Assembly (NCBI GenBank): GCA_052033935.1
Contig: JBPOJE010000030.1
Coordinates: 1 to 37,756 of the forward strand
Length of the DNA: 37,756 nucleotides
DNA from: JAGVUD01 sp052033935
Lineage (GTDB): Bacteria > Armatimonadota > UBA5829 > DSUL01
Direction: 5' to 3'
Shown here: positions 1-10,640 of the stretch, piece by piece
How positions within the stretch are numbered: the first letter of the stretch is position 1
How the letters are laid out: each line of letters begins with the position of its first letter
Translations under genes and position numbers: made by a program
Notes under the pieces: model-generated
Databases searched by the model: none
Told to the model about the DNA's origin: nothing
Seen by the model: only the letters and a program-made list of their open reading frames with translations

Positions 1-108
1 GCTGTGTATCGAGTCTATTCCTGGTTGAACGACCGTTGGTCGGGCAGCGACATCTGGGAACTGAGGAGAAGGAAGGCGAGGAAACAGCAGCCCGAGCAGG
101 CTGCTTAG
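1..108 (+). CDS. C-terminal end of an unrecognised protein (partial)
   Basis: An open frame enters from the left edge and ends at a TAG at 106-108, giving the last 35 residues of a protein. The fragment is rich in Trp, Tyr and Arg and ends in a charged tail (ELRRRKARKQQ, then PEQAA). Short basic tails of this sort often follow a last membrane or globular segment, but nothing here identifies a family. The start and most of the gene lie outside the window. The reading frame could also be chance, since only 105 coding bases are visible. Confidence 0.4.
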   Translation, partial: AVYRVYSWLNDRWSGSDIWELRRRKARKQQPEQAA

Positions 109-177
109 CCATTCAGCAGACAAGAGCCGAATCCAATTTACACACTTCAGAAGGAAGTACCCGGCGCCGCCCACTGT

Positions 178-206
178 TTGACAGCCCGGAGCTTCTGGGT
201 TATCCT
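178..206 (+). promoter_or_regulatory. Sigma-70-type promoter of tRNA-Val
   Basis: A perfect TTGACA at 178-183 is followed after exactly 17 bases by TATCCT at 201-206. The predicted start lies near 213, about 14 bases before the mature tRNA-Val. This is one of the best promoter matches in the window and fits a constitutively expressed tRNA gene. Confidence 0.75.
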
Positions 207-226
207 GCCTGAGTCCCCGTCTGCGC

Positions 227-299
227 GGGCGAATAGCTCAGCCGGGAGAGCGCTTCCCTTACAAGGAAGAGGTCACAGGTTCGAGCCCTGTTTCGCCCA
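227..299 (+). tRNA. tRNA-Val (anticodon UAC)
   Basis: A complete cloverleaf is visible. The acceptor arm GGGCGAA (227-233) pairs with TTCGCCC (292-298), followed by discriminator A299. The anticodon stem CTTCC/GGAAG encloses the loop CTTACAA, so U33 precedes anticodon UAC, which reads Val GUA and related codons. The T arm ACAGG-TTCGAGC-CCTGT is canonical. The 3' CCA is not encoded and must be added after transcription. The last 27 bases overlap, on the opposite strand, the end of the LarA-like gene. Confidence 0.97.
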
Positions 300-1583
300 T
301 CCTCCCTCCTTTTCCCGGCACATGCCGTGCGGTCGATCCTTCAGGCGGTACAGCGTCTCCCCAGCCTTCGGGACATAGAGAATTCCTTCATGCTCGCGGC
401 CCTGGTAGTCGCGCGCGTCAATGCTGGCGGGGTTCATGTATCCCAGGTTCAGCCTGCGGCAGCGCTCCTCCGGTATCCCCGTCGCAAGGATCACCTCTAT
501 GCGCGGCTTCTCGATGCCGTCTTCGTACGTGCCGGTGCCTCGCACATGCGTCGAGTGCGCAAGCACGCCCCAAGGGTAATGCCTGAACCGCGCCCACTGA
601 CCGGAGAAGTAGTCCCGTGTGTGGTAGCCGATCTCGTCTAGGATTTCGCCGTGAGTGTACGATACCTCCGTCACATGCGGGGCATAGATGATGAGGCGGC
701 CCCCGTCCGCAACCACGGGCTCAAGCTTGTACATGCACTTGCCCGCCACCCAGATGTCGTCGTACATCTCCGGTGCGCACGAAAGCACGGTGTGGAACGG
801 ACGCTCTTTGAAGACGATGTGCAGCTTCGCCGACAGATCGGCGGCCCGCGACCAGGCCTCTTCCGGCGAGCCGTAGTAGAGCCCCGCGAGACCTCCGCCC
901 TGCACGACCATCGCAAAACACGATTTCGGCGTGGGGATGCACGACGCGGCCTCGTCTATCACCACGCGCACGGGGGTGTGCTTGTGCCCGATGATGCCCG
1001 GGTTCGTGATGAGTGCGCCCAGCCAGTGAAAGAAGTCGAGAATCTCCTGTCCGGCGATTCCCGGGAACAGATACTTGTTGCCGCCCGAGAACCCGGCCAC
1101 CTCGTGCGGAAACACCGGCCCGCAGATGAGCAGGTGGTCGTATTCGAACGCAAGCGCGTTTACAGCCACCCGCACCCGCATCCGCAGGCGGCCGCCCGTG
1201 ATTTCGGCGACGCGCTCATCGGACAGTTCTCCGGCGTCCCTCAGCCCCGCCGCGTTCTTCCACTCATGGTTGAAGAACCGGGTCTTCGGGTAGAGCGTCC
1301 GGTGCTCCTCGGCAGTGATGCCCATGCGCTTGTAGATTGCGTCCGTCGAGAGGGGATGGTGCGTTCCGAGCGCGATCATCACGTCGAGAGCTTCAACGCG
1401 CGGCGCGAGGGCCTCGTGGATGAGGCGGAACATCAGATCCACGGGCGCGGTGCGCGTGTGGTCGGGCACAATCAGCAGCACGCGCTTGCCGTCGAGAGGC
1501 TCGCAGGCCAGGGCATTGGTCACTATACCTTTGGCCTGCGTGTGATTGAGCAGAGGATGCACGTAGTGTGTTTCGAGTCCCAT
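273..1583 (-). CDS. LarA-like protein (lactate racemase / DUF2088 family)
   Basis: This 436-residue protein belongs to the LarA family, whose founding member racemises lactate with a nickel-pincer cofactor; many relatives act on other 2-hydroxy acids. Family signatures are visible: DHTRTAP at 41-47, GTHHPLS at 73-79, PHEVAGFSGGNK at 159-170 and FFHW at 184-187, matching positions where LarA has its catalytic histidines and cofactor lysine. No larB, larC or larE cofactor genes are present here, so the substrate is open. I chose the ATG at 1583; an in-frame TTG at 1589 is an alternative. No clear Shine-Dalgarno site is seen, and the start codon lies inside a short hairpin (1579-1593). The last residues (KQGSNL) are encoded antisense to tRNA-Val, so the natural stop codon lies inside the tRNA gene. 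Confidence 0.88.
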   Translation of the reverse strand: MGLETHYVHPLLNHTQAKGIVTNALACEPLDGKRVLLIVPDHTRTAPVDLMFRLIHEALAPRVEALDVMIALGTHHPLSTDAIYKRMGITAEEHRTLYPKTRFFNHEWKNAAGLRDAGELSDERVAEITGGRLRMRVRVAVNALAFEYDHLLICGPVFPHEVAGFSGGNKYLFPGIAGQEILDFFHWLGALITNPGIIGHKHTPVRVVIDEAASCIPTPKSCFAMVVQGGGLAGLYYGSPEEAWSRAADLSAKLHIVFKERPFHTVLSCAPEMYDDIWVAGKCMYKLEPVVADGGRLIIYAPHVTEVSYTHGEILDEIGYHTRDYFSGQWARFRHYPWGVLAHSTHVRGTGTYEDGIEKPRIEVILATGIPEERCRRLNLGYMNPASIDARDYQGREHEGILYVPKAGETLYRLKDRPHGMCREKEGGWAKQGSNL

Positions 1584-1593
1584 TCTCAATGGG
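1579..1593. repeat. 6-bp inverted repeat over the LarA-like start codon
   Basis: CCCATT and AATGGG flank a 3-base loop. In the minus-strand transcript the AUG at 1583-1581 lies in the 3' arm, so the hairpin would partly hide the start codon. A 6-bp stem can occur by chance in a GC-rich genome, and no regulator is known for it. Confidence 0.35.
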
Positions 1594-1634
1594 AGGTTCG
1601 CCGCTGTAGCTGGCTATCCTGCATAGGCTTGTTC

Positions 1635-1664
1635 TTGACATCCGCCCCCCGCTGGCGCAAGAAT
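1635..1664 (+). promoter_or_regulatory. Predicted promoter of the DUF433 antitoxin remnant
   Basis: TTGACA at 1635-1640 is followed after 18 bases by AAGAAT at 1659-1664 (4 of 6 matches to the -10 consensus). It points at the DUF433 start codon at 1682, which also has a GAGG Shine-Dalgarno site 7 bases upstream. The promoter and ribosome site appear intact although the gene is frameshifted. Confidence 0.5.
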
Positions 1665-1681
1665 CGCAACGAGGCACGCAT

Positions 1682-1916
1682 ATGGACTACCACGAGTACA
1701 TCGTTCGCGATCCAAAGATCTGTGGCGGACGGCCGATTTTTCGCGGCACCCGGGTCACGCACCGTTCTCGCCAGCCTGGGCGTGGGAGTCAGTATTGACG
1801 AGATCAAGTCTGAGTTCCCGTCCCTGACCGACGAGCACATCTGGGCCGCCATAGCCTTCGCCGCCGAGTCTGCGGCGGACGACTTGCCCGTTCCGGAAGC
1901 TCCCCGCGTGGCGTAA
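1682..1916 (+). pseudogene. Frameshifted DUF433 antitoxin
   Basis: The first frame (ATG 1682, stop TGA 1796-1798) encodes 38 residues whose first 26 match the DUF433 start, including PKICGGRPIFRGTRVT. The second half of the domain continues in another frame: RTVLASLGVGVSIDEIKSEF, then PSLTDEHIWAAIAFAAE, ending at 1916. The switch falls near 1755-1765 and amounts to one extra base or two missing bases. DUF433 proteins are antitoxins usually paired with a DUF5615 PIN-like nuclease, and the frame after this gene begins like such a toxin. Two independent lesions in neighbouring genes favour real decay over a read error, but an assembly error at this single point cannot be excluded. Confidence 0.8.
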
Positions 1917-1987
1917 AGTTAAAGCTGGACGAGAACCTGCCCGCCTCGCTGAGCGCGCGGCTGGCGAGGGTGCTTCGCGGTCATGAC
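1913..1987 (+). pseudogene. Truncated DUF5615 PIN-like toxin (N-terminal fragment)
   Basis: Directly after the DUF433 frame, a reading frame gives KLKLDENLPASLSARLARVL followed by RGHD, the typical opening of DUF5615 PIN-like nucleases (conserved K-x-L-x-DENLP, where the Asp binds metal). Resemblance ends after GHD near 1987. The frame then runs antisense through the end of the SDR gene without the later acidic residues of the nuclease. There is no ATG; translation would rely on coupling to the antitoxin. The fragment cannot be an active nuclease. The break may mark where the SDR gene or a rearrangement joined this locus. Confidence 0.6.
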
Positions 1988-2034
1988 AGACCTCAAGGTC
2001 CGCGTGATCAGGCCGGAAATAGCCCGCCGGCGCG

Positions 2035-2856
2035 CTACACCCCTGAAAACGCCGAGAACCCGCCGTCCACAGGCACCACGATGCCGGTGACGAACTTCGA
2101 GGCGTCCGACGCCAGCCAGACCGCGGCCCCGGCGAGATCGTCCGGCTCGCCGAACCGCCCCATGGGGGTGTGCGCGACAATGGACTGCGCGCGCGGGGTC
2201 AGGTCGCCGGTTTTCTCGTCCAGCATCAGGAAGCGGTTCTGCTCGGTCAGGAAGAACCCGGGCGCGAGGGCGTTGACGCGGATGTCCGCGCGGCCTCCGC
2301 GGGCAAGATGCACCGCCAGCCACTGGGTGAAGCTGTTGACGGCAGCCTTCGCGGCGGAGTATCCGATGATGCGCGTGAGAGGGCGGATGGCGGACATGGA
2401 CGAGACGTTGATGATGCTGCCGCCCGCGCCGCTCTCGGCCATCGCCTGCCCGAACACCTGGCAGGGAAGGATCGCGCCGCCGAACAGGTTCAGGTCAATG
2501 ACGCTGCGGATCGCCTCCGGATCCATGCTGAAGAAGGCATCGGTCTCGATGATCGTCGCGTCGGGGCGGTTTCCGCCCACACAGTTCACGAGCACATCAA
2601 TGCGGCCGAAATCCGGCAGCACCCTGTCCCGAAGGGCCTTCAGCCCGTCCACCGAGGTCGTGTCGGTGCTGTAGCCTTTCGCCTTGTGCCCGGCGGATGT
2701 CAGTTCGGCCGCGAACGCCCGGTTGCGGTCCAGCGACCTGCTTGCGACAGCGATGTCCGCTCCGGCATCGGCCAGAGCCCGCGCCATCGCCGCCCCGAGC
2801 ACGCCCGCGCCGCCCAGCACGACGGCTGTTTTGTCTTTGAGAGAGAAAGTGTTCAC
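2035..2856 (-). CDS. SDR oxidoreductase, D-mannonate/fructuronate type
   Basis: A classical short-chain dehydrogenase of 273 residues. The nucleotide-binding motif GGAGVLG is at 15-21, NCVGG at 91-95, the catalytic Ser near 152-153 and the YSAAK motif with Y166 and K170. The C-terminus is diagnostic: HTPMGRFGEPDDL followed by VTGIVVPVDGGFSAFSGV closely resembles the Bacillus YjmF/UxuB-type oxidoreductases that interconvert fructuronate and mannonate in hexuronate breakdown. The assignment to that substrate is by resemblance only, and no uxuA or uxaC lies nearby. I chose a GTG start at 2856 (MNTFSLKDKT); the frame stays open to an ATG at 2931, but that ATG lies inside a dispersed repeat and the extra residues are outside the SDR fold. 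No clear ribosome site precedes the GTG. Confidence 0.85.
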   Translation of the reverse strand: MNTFSLKDKTAVVLGGAGVLGAAMARALADAGADIAVASRSLDRNRAFAAELTSAGHKAKGYSTDTTSVDGLKALRDRVLPDFGRIDVLVNCVGGNRPDATIIETDAFFSMDPEAIRSVIDLNLFGGAILPCQVFGQAMAESGAGGSIINVSSMSAIRPLTRIIGYSAAKAAVNSFTQWLAVHLARGGRADIRVNALAPGFFLTEQNRFLMLDEKTGDLTPRAQSIVAHTPMGRFGEPDDLAGAAVWLASDASKFVTGIVVPVDGGFSAFSGV

Positions 2857-2921
2857 AACAGCGGCTTCGGCGCTGAGGGGCCGAAATCCTCTGCTTGCGT
2901 CCGGCCGCAGGTGGGTCCCCA

Positions 2922-3007
2922 CACACGTCATGCCGGACCCGATCCGGCATCTAAGCGGATCTCGGCTGGCGCAGGCGGGTCCTTCGTCGAGTTCAGGATG
3001 ACGTGTG
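2922..3007. repeat. Dispersed palindromic repeat, family A, copy 1
   Basis: The outer arms CACACGTCAT (2922-2931) and ATGACGTGTG (2998-3007) are perfect 10-bp inverted repeats, with an inner GCCGGA...TCCGGC palindrome at 2932-2949. A related unit with the same CGTCATGCC and TTCAGGATGACG ends lies at 11640-11750. This 86-base element fills the gap between the SDR and secA genes and could act as a terminator hairpin for either transcript. Confidence 0.7.
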
Positions 3008-3012
3008 GGACG

Positions 3013-5925
<2,913 letters not shown>

Positions 5926-6264
5926 ATTCGCTTGCTTATCTCAAACCTGTGCGGGTAAACGGCTGCCTCAGGGAGCAGAACAGAGGGGAAACCACCGCGG
6001 CAGCAGACCGCAAGATGCGGAGGCCGTCCGCTGGACGCGAAGGCCTTCCGCTGAAATTGTTGGCACGAAAACCATTGAGTCTATACGCACCGGAAGGGAG
6101 GAAGGTTCTGCAGCACGTGCCTGCGCTCCCGGCGCTCACCCTCCCCTATCTTAGCACGAGGAGCATAACTCGGCAGGCCGGACGCCCGTCAGCGGTTGAG
6201 CGTGCGGCTCGGGCTTATCGCTCGCATCATCCAGCCTTCGTTTCGCCTAGGCGTCTTCCTGTCT
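5926..6264. other. Intergenic region between mutS2 and secA
   Basis: These 339 bases separate the end of mutS2 from the start of secA on the minus strand. They must hold the secA promoter unless secA is read through from mutS2. A TATAGA-like -10 can be made out on the minus strand near 6080, but no convincing -35 accompanies it. No reading frame here resembles a protein, and no RNA gene or strong hairpin was found. Confidence 0.5.
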
Positions 6265-8649
6265 TTACTTCAACCGGGCGATGGTCGCGCCCTCTCCGCC
6301 CTCGGTGGCGTCGGCAATCTTCAGCGACGCCACAGCCGGATGCTTGCGCATGAACTCCCATACGGCTTTGCGCATAGCGCCCGTGCCCTTGCCGTGAATC
6401 ACCCGCACCTGATCCAGTCCCGCCAGGCAGGCATCATCGAGGTATCTGTCCAGACGCTCCAGCGCCCCATCCACACGCTCCCCGCGCAGCATGATCTCGG
6501 GCGAAACATTTGTTGCGCGCTGCATCTGAATGGACTGCAAACCGCCGGACCGGCGGGCGGGCGCGGGAGCCCCGCCAACAAGCTCCAGCCGCTCCGGAGA
6601 CACGCGCGCCTCCATCGCCCCGAACGCGACCACCGCGAGATCGCCAGTAGGGTCCTCAACCAGCGTGCCAATCGCGCCGACCCCGATCATCCGCACGCGG
6701 TCGCCCTTGCGCATCGGGCGCGGCTGTCCCGGGGCTTCCTCGGCTACAACCTCCGGAGGAGGCGGCGCGGGCACGGACGGCCCCGCGACACTGGCCGCCA
6801 CGCCGTCCATCTTCTTCATGAGCCGCTTGGCCTTGTTCGCCAGCCCCTCAGTATGCGCGCTGTGGCGCTTCTGGGTGCGAAGCTCGCGCAGAACCTGATC
6901 GAGATCCGCCTGGATGTCGCGTATCGCCTTCAGCGCTTCCGCCTGCACGCGGTCGCGAACCTCCTGTTGCACCGCGGCAAGCGCCGAGATGTTCTTCTGG
7001 TACCGCCCGCGCAGCCCTTCCGCCTCACGGCGGGCACCCTCGGCGCGCCCGGCGGCTTCGATAGCCCTGATTCGCGAGGCCTCGACCTGCCGGATCAGTT
7101 CGCCTGCTTCCCCGGACCCTGCCTCGATGATCTTGCGCGCGTCGTCAAGCACGTCCGCCGGCATTCCCAGACGCTCGGCGACATGCAGCGCCTCGCTCGA
7201 CCCGGGCACGCCGACCAGAAGCCGGTAGGTCGGCCGCAGCGTCTCGCGGTCGAACTCGACGGACGCGTTCTCGAAGCCCTCGTTGGCGAATGCGAACGTC
7301 TTCAGCTCGCCGTAGTGCGTGGTGGCGATGATGCAGACATCGCGCGACACCAGCCATTTCAGAATGGCCGAAGCCAGCGCTGCGCCTTCGGCGGGGTCGG
7401 TGCCTGCGCCCAGCTCGTCGAACAGAACCAGGCTGCCGGGCTTCACGTTCGCGAGTGTGTGCACGATGTTGCGCACATGCCCGGAAAACGTGGAGAGCGA
7501 CTGCTCGATTGATTGCTCGTCGCCGATATCCGCGAAGATGTCCGCAAACATCCCCGACTCGCTGCCCGCCTCCGCCGGAATCTGCAGCCCGCTTTGCGCC
7601 ATCAGCGCGAGCAGCCCCACGGTTTTGAGCGACACGGTCTTTCCGCCGGTGTTCGGCCCGGTAATAAGAAGCCCCCTGTACTGCTTGCCCACGCTCACGT
7701 CAATCGGTACCACGTCGCCCTTCAAGAGCGGGTGCCGCGCCGAGCGGTAGTTCAGGTACGCCTCCTGCCGCTGCTTCGGGCGCGAGCACTTCAGCTCGTC
7801 GGCAAGCAGCGCCTTCGCGTTGGCGAGATCGAGATCGGCGAGGGCCGAGTGGGTGATTCGCAGTTCGTTCGCACTTTCGGCAACCCGTGCGGTCAACTGG
7901 CGCAGGATCCGGTCCACTTCCTGCTCTTCAGCCGCCTCGTGCTCGCGCAGCTTGTTGCTGAGTTCCACGACCGCCTGCGGCTCGACAAAGAGAGTCGCCC
8001 CGCTCGCGCTGGCGTCGTGCACTATGCCCGGGACGCTCGATTTGTGGTCCGAGCGCACGGGAACGCACCAGCGCCCGTGGCGGGTGACGATGACCGGGTC
8101 CTGCAGGGCATCGCGCAGGGCCGACGACTGGATGATGGAGTTCAGCTTCTGCTGGATGCGGCCGGAGGCGGTGCGCAGATCGCGGCGGATGCGGGCGAGT
8201 TTGTCGCTCGCGGAGTCGCGCACCTCGGCGACGTCGTCAATGGCCTCGGTGATGGCCCGGGCAAGCGCGGCATCCGGGTGGAGGTTCCCCGCGGCGCGTG
8301 CAAGGTCGGGAGCAGTATCGGCGTGCTTGCGCAGAAACTTCTGGAGCCTTTCGGCCGACCCGAGCGTGTCAGACACATCGAGCAGTTCGCGTCCGTTCAG
8401 CACACCCGCCAGAACGGCCTTGTCTATGTGCCCGAGCAGGTCCTTCGCGCCGCCGAACGGCATCCCGCCGAACGAGTCCAGAAGCAGCCTCGCCTCGGCG
8501 GTCTCGGTCTGCCTGCGCTCGGCTTCGAGCAGGGTTTCGGCCGGGGCCAGGGCGCGCGCAAGCGCCGCGCCCATCTCCGTGGCCGCGTTGGCGGCCAGCA
8601 TTTCAAGCACACTGTCGAATTCCAGAACCCTGAGAGCGTGAGTGTCCAT
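6265..8649 (-). CDS. mutS2: Endonuclease MutS2 with Smr domain
   Basis: This 794-residue protein is a MutS2 ATPase/nuclease, which in other bacteria suppresses homologous recombination or rescues collided ribosomes rather than repairing mismatches. It lacks the mismatch-recognition domain and begins with the core/clamp helices. Walker A (GPNTGGKT) is at 331-338, followed by Walker B DELGAGTDPAEG and the TTHYGELK switch. A long coiled segment (about 500-600) leads to the C-terminal Smr nuclease domain from about residue 715, with LRGERVDGAL and HGKGTGAMRKAV. The usual LDLR of Smr is here IMLR. A ribosome site (GAAGGTG) lies just upstream of ATG 8649. A TACAAT box on the minus strand at 8683-8688 could be its -10, back-to-back with the tRNA-Pro promoter. 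Confidence 0.96.
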   Translation of the reverse strand: MDTHALRVLEFDSVLEMLAANAATEMGAALARALAPAETLLEAERRQTETAEARLLLDSFGGMPFGGAKDLLGHIDKAVLAGVLNGRELLDVSDTLGSAERLQKFLRKHADTAPDLARAAGNLHPDAALARAITEAIDDVAEVRDSASDKLARIRRDLRTASGRIQQKLNSIIQSSALRDALQDPVIVTRHGRWCVPVRSDHKSSVPGIVHDASASGATLFVEPQAVVELSNKLREHEAAEEQEVDRILRQLTARVAESANELRITHSALADLDLANAKALLADELKCSRPKQRQEAYLNYRSARHPLLKGDVVPIDVSVGKQYRGLLITGPNTGGKTVSLKTVGLLALMAQSGLQIPAEAGSESGMFADIFADIGDEQSIEQSLSTFSGHVRNIVHTLANVKPGSLVLFDELGAGTDPAEGAALASAILKWLVSRDVCIIATTHYGELKTFAFANEGFENASVEFDRETLRPTYRLLVGVPGSSEALHVAERLGMPADVLDDARKIIEAGSGEAGELIRQVEASRIRAIEAAGRAEGARREAEGLRGRYQKNISALAAVQQEVRDRVQAEALKAIRDIQADLDQVLRELRTQKRHSAHTEGLANKAKRLMKKMDGVAASVAGPSVPAPPPPEVVAEEAPGQPRPMRKGDRVRMIGVGAIGTLVEDPTGDLAVVAFGAMEARVSPERLELVGGAPAPARRSGGLQSIQMQRATNVSPEIMLRGERVDGALERLDRYLDDACLAGLDQVRVIHGKGTGAMRKAVWEFMRKHPAVASLKIADATEGGEGATIARLK

Positions 8650-8698
8650 ATCACCTTCGACCGATTCGATGCAGGCCGGTTGATTGTACCCATTTCAA

Positions 8699-8727
8699 TT
8701 GCGCGACGGCACAGCCTCAGGTATAAT
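8699..8727 (+). promoter_or_regulatory. Promoter of tRNA-Pro
   Basis: TTGCGC at 8699-8704, a 17-base spacer and a perfect TATAAT at 8722-8727 lie 10 bases before the mature tRNA-Pro. The perfect -10 and correct spacing make this convincing despite the 4-of-6 -35 match. Confidence 0.75.
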
Positions 8728-8737
8728 GGGCACGATT

Positions 8738-8811
8738 CGGGGCGTAGCGCAGTTTGGTAGCGCACCGGTATGGGGTACCGGTGGTCGCAGGTTCGAATCC
8801 TGTCGCCCCGA
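8738..8811 (+). tRNA. tRNA-Pro (anticodon GGG)
   Basis: Cloverleaf with acceptor CGGGGCG (8738-8744) pairing with CGCCCCG (8804-8810) and discriminator A8811. The anticodon stem CCGGT/ACCGG encloses the loop ATGGGGT, so U33 is followed by anticodon GGG, reading CCC and CCU. The T arm GCAGG-TTCGAAT-CCTGT is canonical. CCA is not encoded. A run of T (8818-8823, inside CTTCTTTTTTC) follows directly and may end the transcript. Confidence 0.97.
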
Positions 8812-8824
8812 AGTCTTCTTTTTT

Positions 8825-9402
8825 CTACCTGTTTTGGCTCTGCCTTCGGACTCTCGCCCGGTACAGGTTCTCCGTGAATCCGCCCTCCTTTTCGAACGCA
8901 GCCGCCTGCGCTTCAAGCTGCCGGTCCAACAGATAGCAGGCCAGGTTCAGAAGGGACAGCGCGGCGTTGGCAAGAGGCACAGGCGGACACGGACTGGCAC
9001 GGATGTCCACGGACAGGGAGCGGAACCAGTCTTTCGCGTCGGTCAGGGTCTTGCTGCGACACTCTTTGAAGCTCAGCAGGGCCGGATGCTCTGGCGGCCA
9101 CTCGGGTAGGCGCGCTGGCGCAGATAGTCCTGGTAGTCGAGCTTCAGTTCCTCCAAGCTTGCCCGGGCGACGCCCGTCAGCTTCATCTCCGTCTTTTTCG
9201 ACGTTCCCGATGCCTGGCTGCTCTCGGCGATGTTCTGGACACCCGAGCGGGCCACCTGAACCATCTGATCGTGCGTCCGGCTTCTCTTCTCAATGTACCT
9301 GTTACAGAACAGCACGGTCAGATCATAGATGAGCTGCGCGATCTGAAAGCTCTTCAGGCCGCGATACCCGCCGTGCCTGGCAATGATTCCGTCCTTTCCC
9401 AT
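8825..9402 (-). pseudogene. Frameshifted four-helix-bundle (suffix-type) protein
   Basis: The N-terminal frame from ATG 9402 includes HGGYRGLKSFQIAQLIYDLT, the conserved RSRTHDQMVQVARSG and SGTSKKTEMKLTGVARASLE, characteristic of four-helix-bundle proteins related to those encoded in 23S rRNA intervening sequences. After DYLRQRAYP it hits a stop. The family C-terminus continues in the next frame (EWPPEHPALLSFKE, then a long stretch ending EGGFTENLYRARVRRQ) down to 8825. Adding one C to the CCC run at the junction would restore a single protein of about 190 residues. The lesion is therefore either a homopolymer sequencing error or a recent single-base deletion. Function of the family is unknown. 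Confidence 0.82.
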
Positions 9403-9422
9403 GTCCGTGTTCCGAAAACCCC

Positions 9423-10526
9423 CTACTCGTCCAGCAATCCTGCCTTCAGCCCTGCGGGCAGCGGAGCTGGCCGCTCACAGCTCGACTCCGGGGTGATATG
9501 CCGTCCCTGATCGGACGCGTCGTGGAAGCAGTGCATCAGGTCGAGCACGTGGTAGGTCAGTTCTTCGCTGGCCCTGTGCTTGCGGCCGGAGCGCAACCCG
9601 TACGCCATGTCCGCCACGCCTATTCCGCGCGAGTTCGCGGCGTAGGAATGCGTCAACGGCGCTTCCGTCCAGTCGCTCTGCCCCGGCTTCCGGATGAGCA
9701 CCGGCCCGCCGAACCCGTTCGGGTCCGGCACCTTCATGGAGCCTTCCGTCCCGTAGATCTCGATGTACGGCAGCCCGTGTGCCCACACGTCGAAGCTCTG
9801 GATGATGGTGACGACCGCGCCGCTGGCGAAGTCCATGACGCCCGCGATGTGCGTGGGAGTGTCCACGGTGATGACCGTGCCGTTCTTCGGCTGGCTTGTT
9901 ATCGTGCGCTCGGGGAACGTGATGCGAGCCGACCCCGTGACGCGCTTCACCGGCCCGAGCAGGTTCACCAGAGCGGTGAGATAGTACGGCCCCATATCGA
10001 ACATCGGGCCGCCGCCCACCTTGTAGTAGAACTCGGGATCGGGGTGCCACGACTCGTGCCCGTGGCAGACCATGAAGGCTGTCCCGGCGACCGGCTGGCC
10101 GATCGCCCCGCTGTCAATGAGCTTGCGGCAGGTCTGGATGCCCGCCCCCATGAACGTGTCCGGCGCCCCGCCGGCGCGCACGCCGTTCGCCTTCGCCGCC
10201 GCCAGCAGCTTGCGTCCGCCCTCCCGCGTGATGGCGAGGGGCTTCTCGTTGTAGGCGCTCTTGCCCGCCTCCACCGCCCTTTGAGCGATCTCGGCATGCG
10301 CCTTCGGAATCGTCAGGTTCAGGACGATCTCGATTTCGGGGTCGGCCAGCAGCGCCTCCGGCGAGACAGCCTTCGGTATGTCATGCTGCGCGGCTTTGGC
10401 CCGAGCCCGCTCTGGAATCAGGTCGGCGCAGGCGACGATGTCAATTGCCTCGAACGTCTTGCCCGCCTGAAAGTAGATGTCACTGATGTTTCCGCATCCG
10501 ATGATGCCGATTTTTGCCGGTTTCAT
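9423..10526 (-). CDS. Gfo/Idh/MocA family oxidoreductase
   Basis: A 367-residue NAD(P)-dependent oxidoreductase. The Rossmann motif IGCGNIS is at 9-15 and the family EKP motif (NEKPLA) at 93-98, the Lys of which is catalytic. The second half is the usual alpha/beta dimer and substrate domain (for example GGGPMFDMGPYYLTALVNLL). Relatives oxidise or epimerise sugars, inositols and their derivatives; the substrate cannot be told from sequence. It has a strong AGGAGG ribosome site 6 bases before ATG 10526. A 114-base gap separates it from ribF upstream, so it may be co-transcribed as the last gene of the nusA operon or have its own promoter. It is the first of four members of this family in the window. 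Confidence 0.93.
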   Translation of the reverse strand: MKPAKIGIIGCGNISDIYFQAGKTFEAIDIVACADLIPERARAKAAQHDIPKAVSPEALLADPEIEIVLNLTIPKAHAEIAQRAVEAGKSAYNEKPLAITREGGRKLLAAAKANGVRAGGAPDTFMGAGIQTCRKLIDSGAIGQPVAGTAFMVCHGHESWHPDPEFYYKVGGGPMFDMGPYYLTALVNLLGPVKRVTGSARITFPERTITSQPKNGTVITVDTPTHIAGVMDFASGAVVTIIQSFDVWAHGLPYIEIYGTEGSMKVPDPNGFGGPVLIRKPGQSDWTEAPLTHSYAANSRGIGVADMAYGLRSGRKHRASEELTYHVLDLMHCFHDASDQGRHITPESSCERPAPLPAGLKAGLLDE

Positions 10527-10640
10527 TGTCCGCCTCCTTTGTCTGGCAGCCCAGAGCGTGCCGCACTCTGCCCTTTCGCCGGGAGAGGCGGGATTCCTTC
10601 GGAGGCCATGGCGGGTAGAATCGAGGAAGAAGGGGGACTG

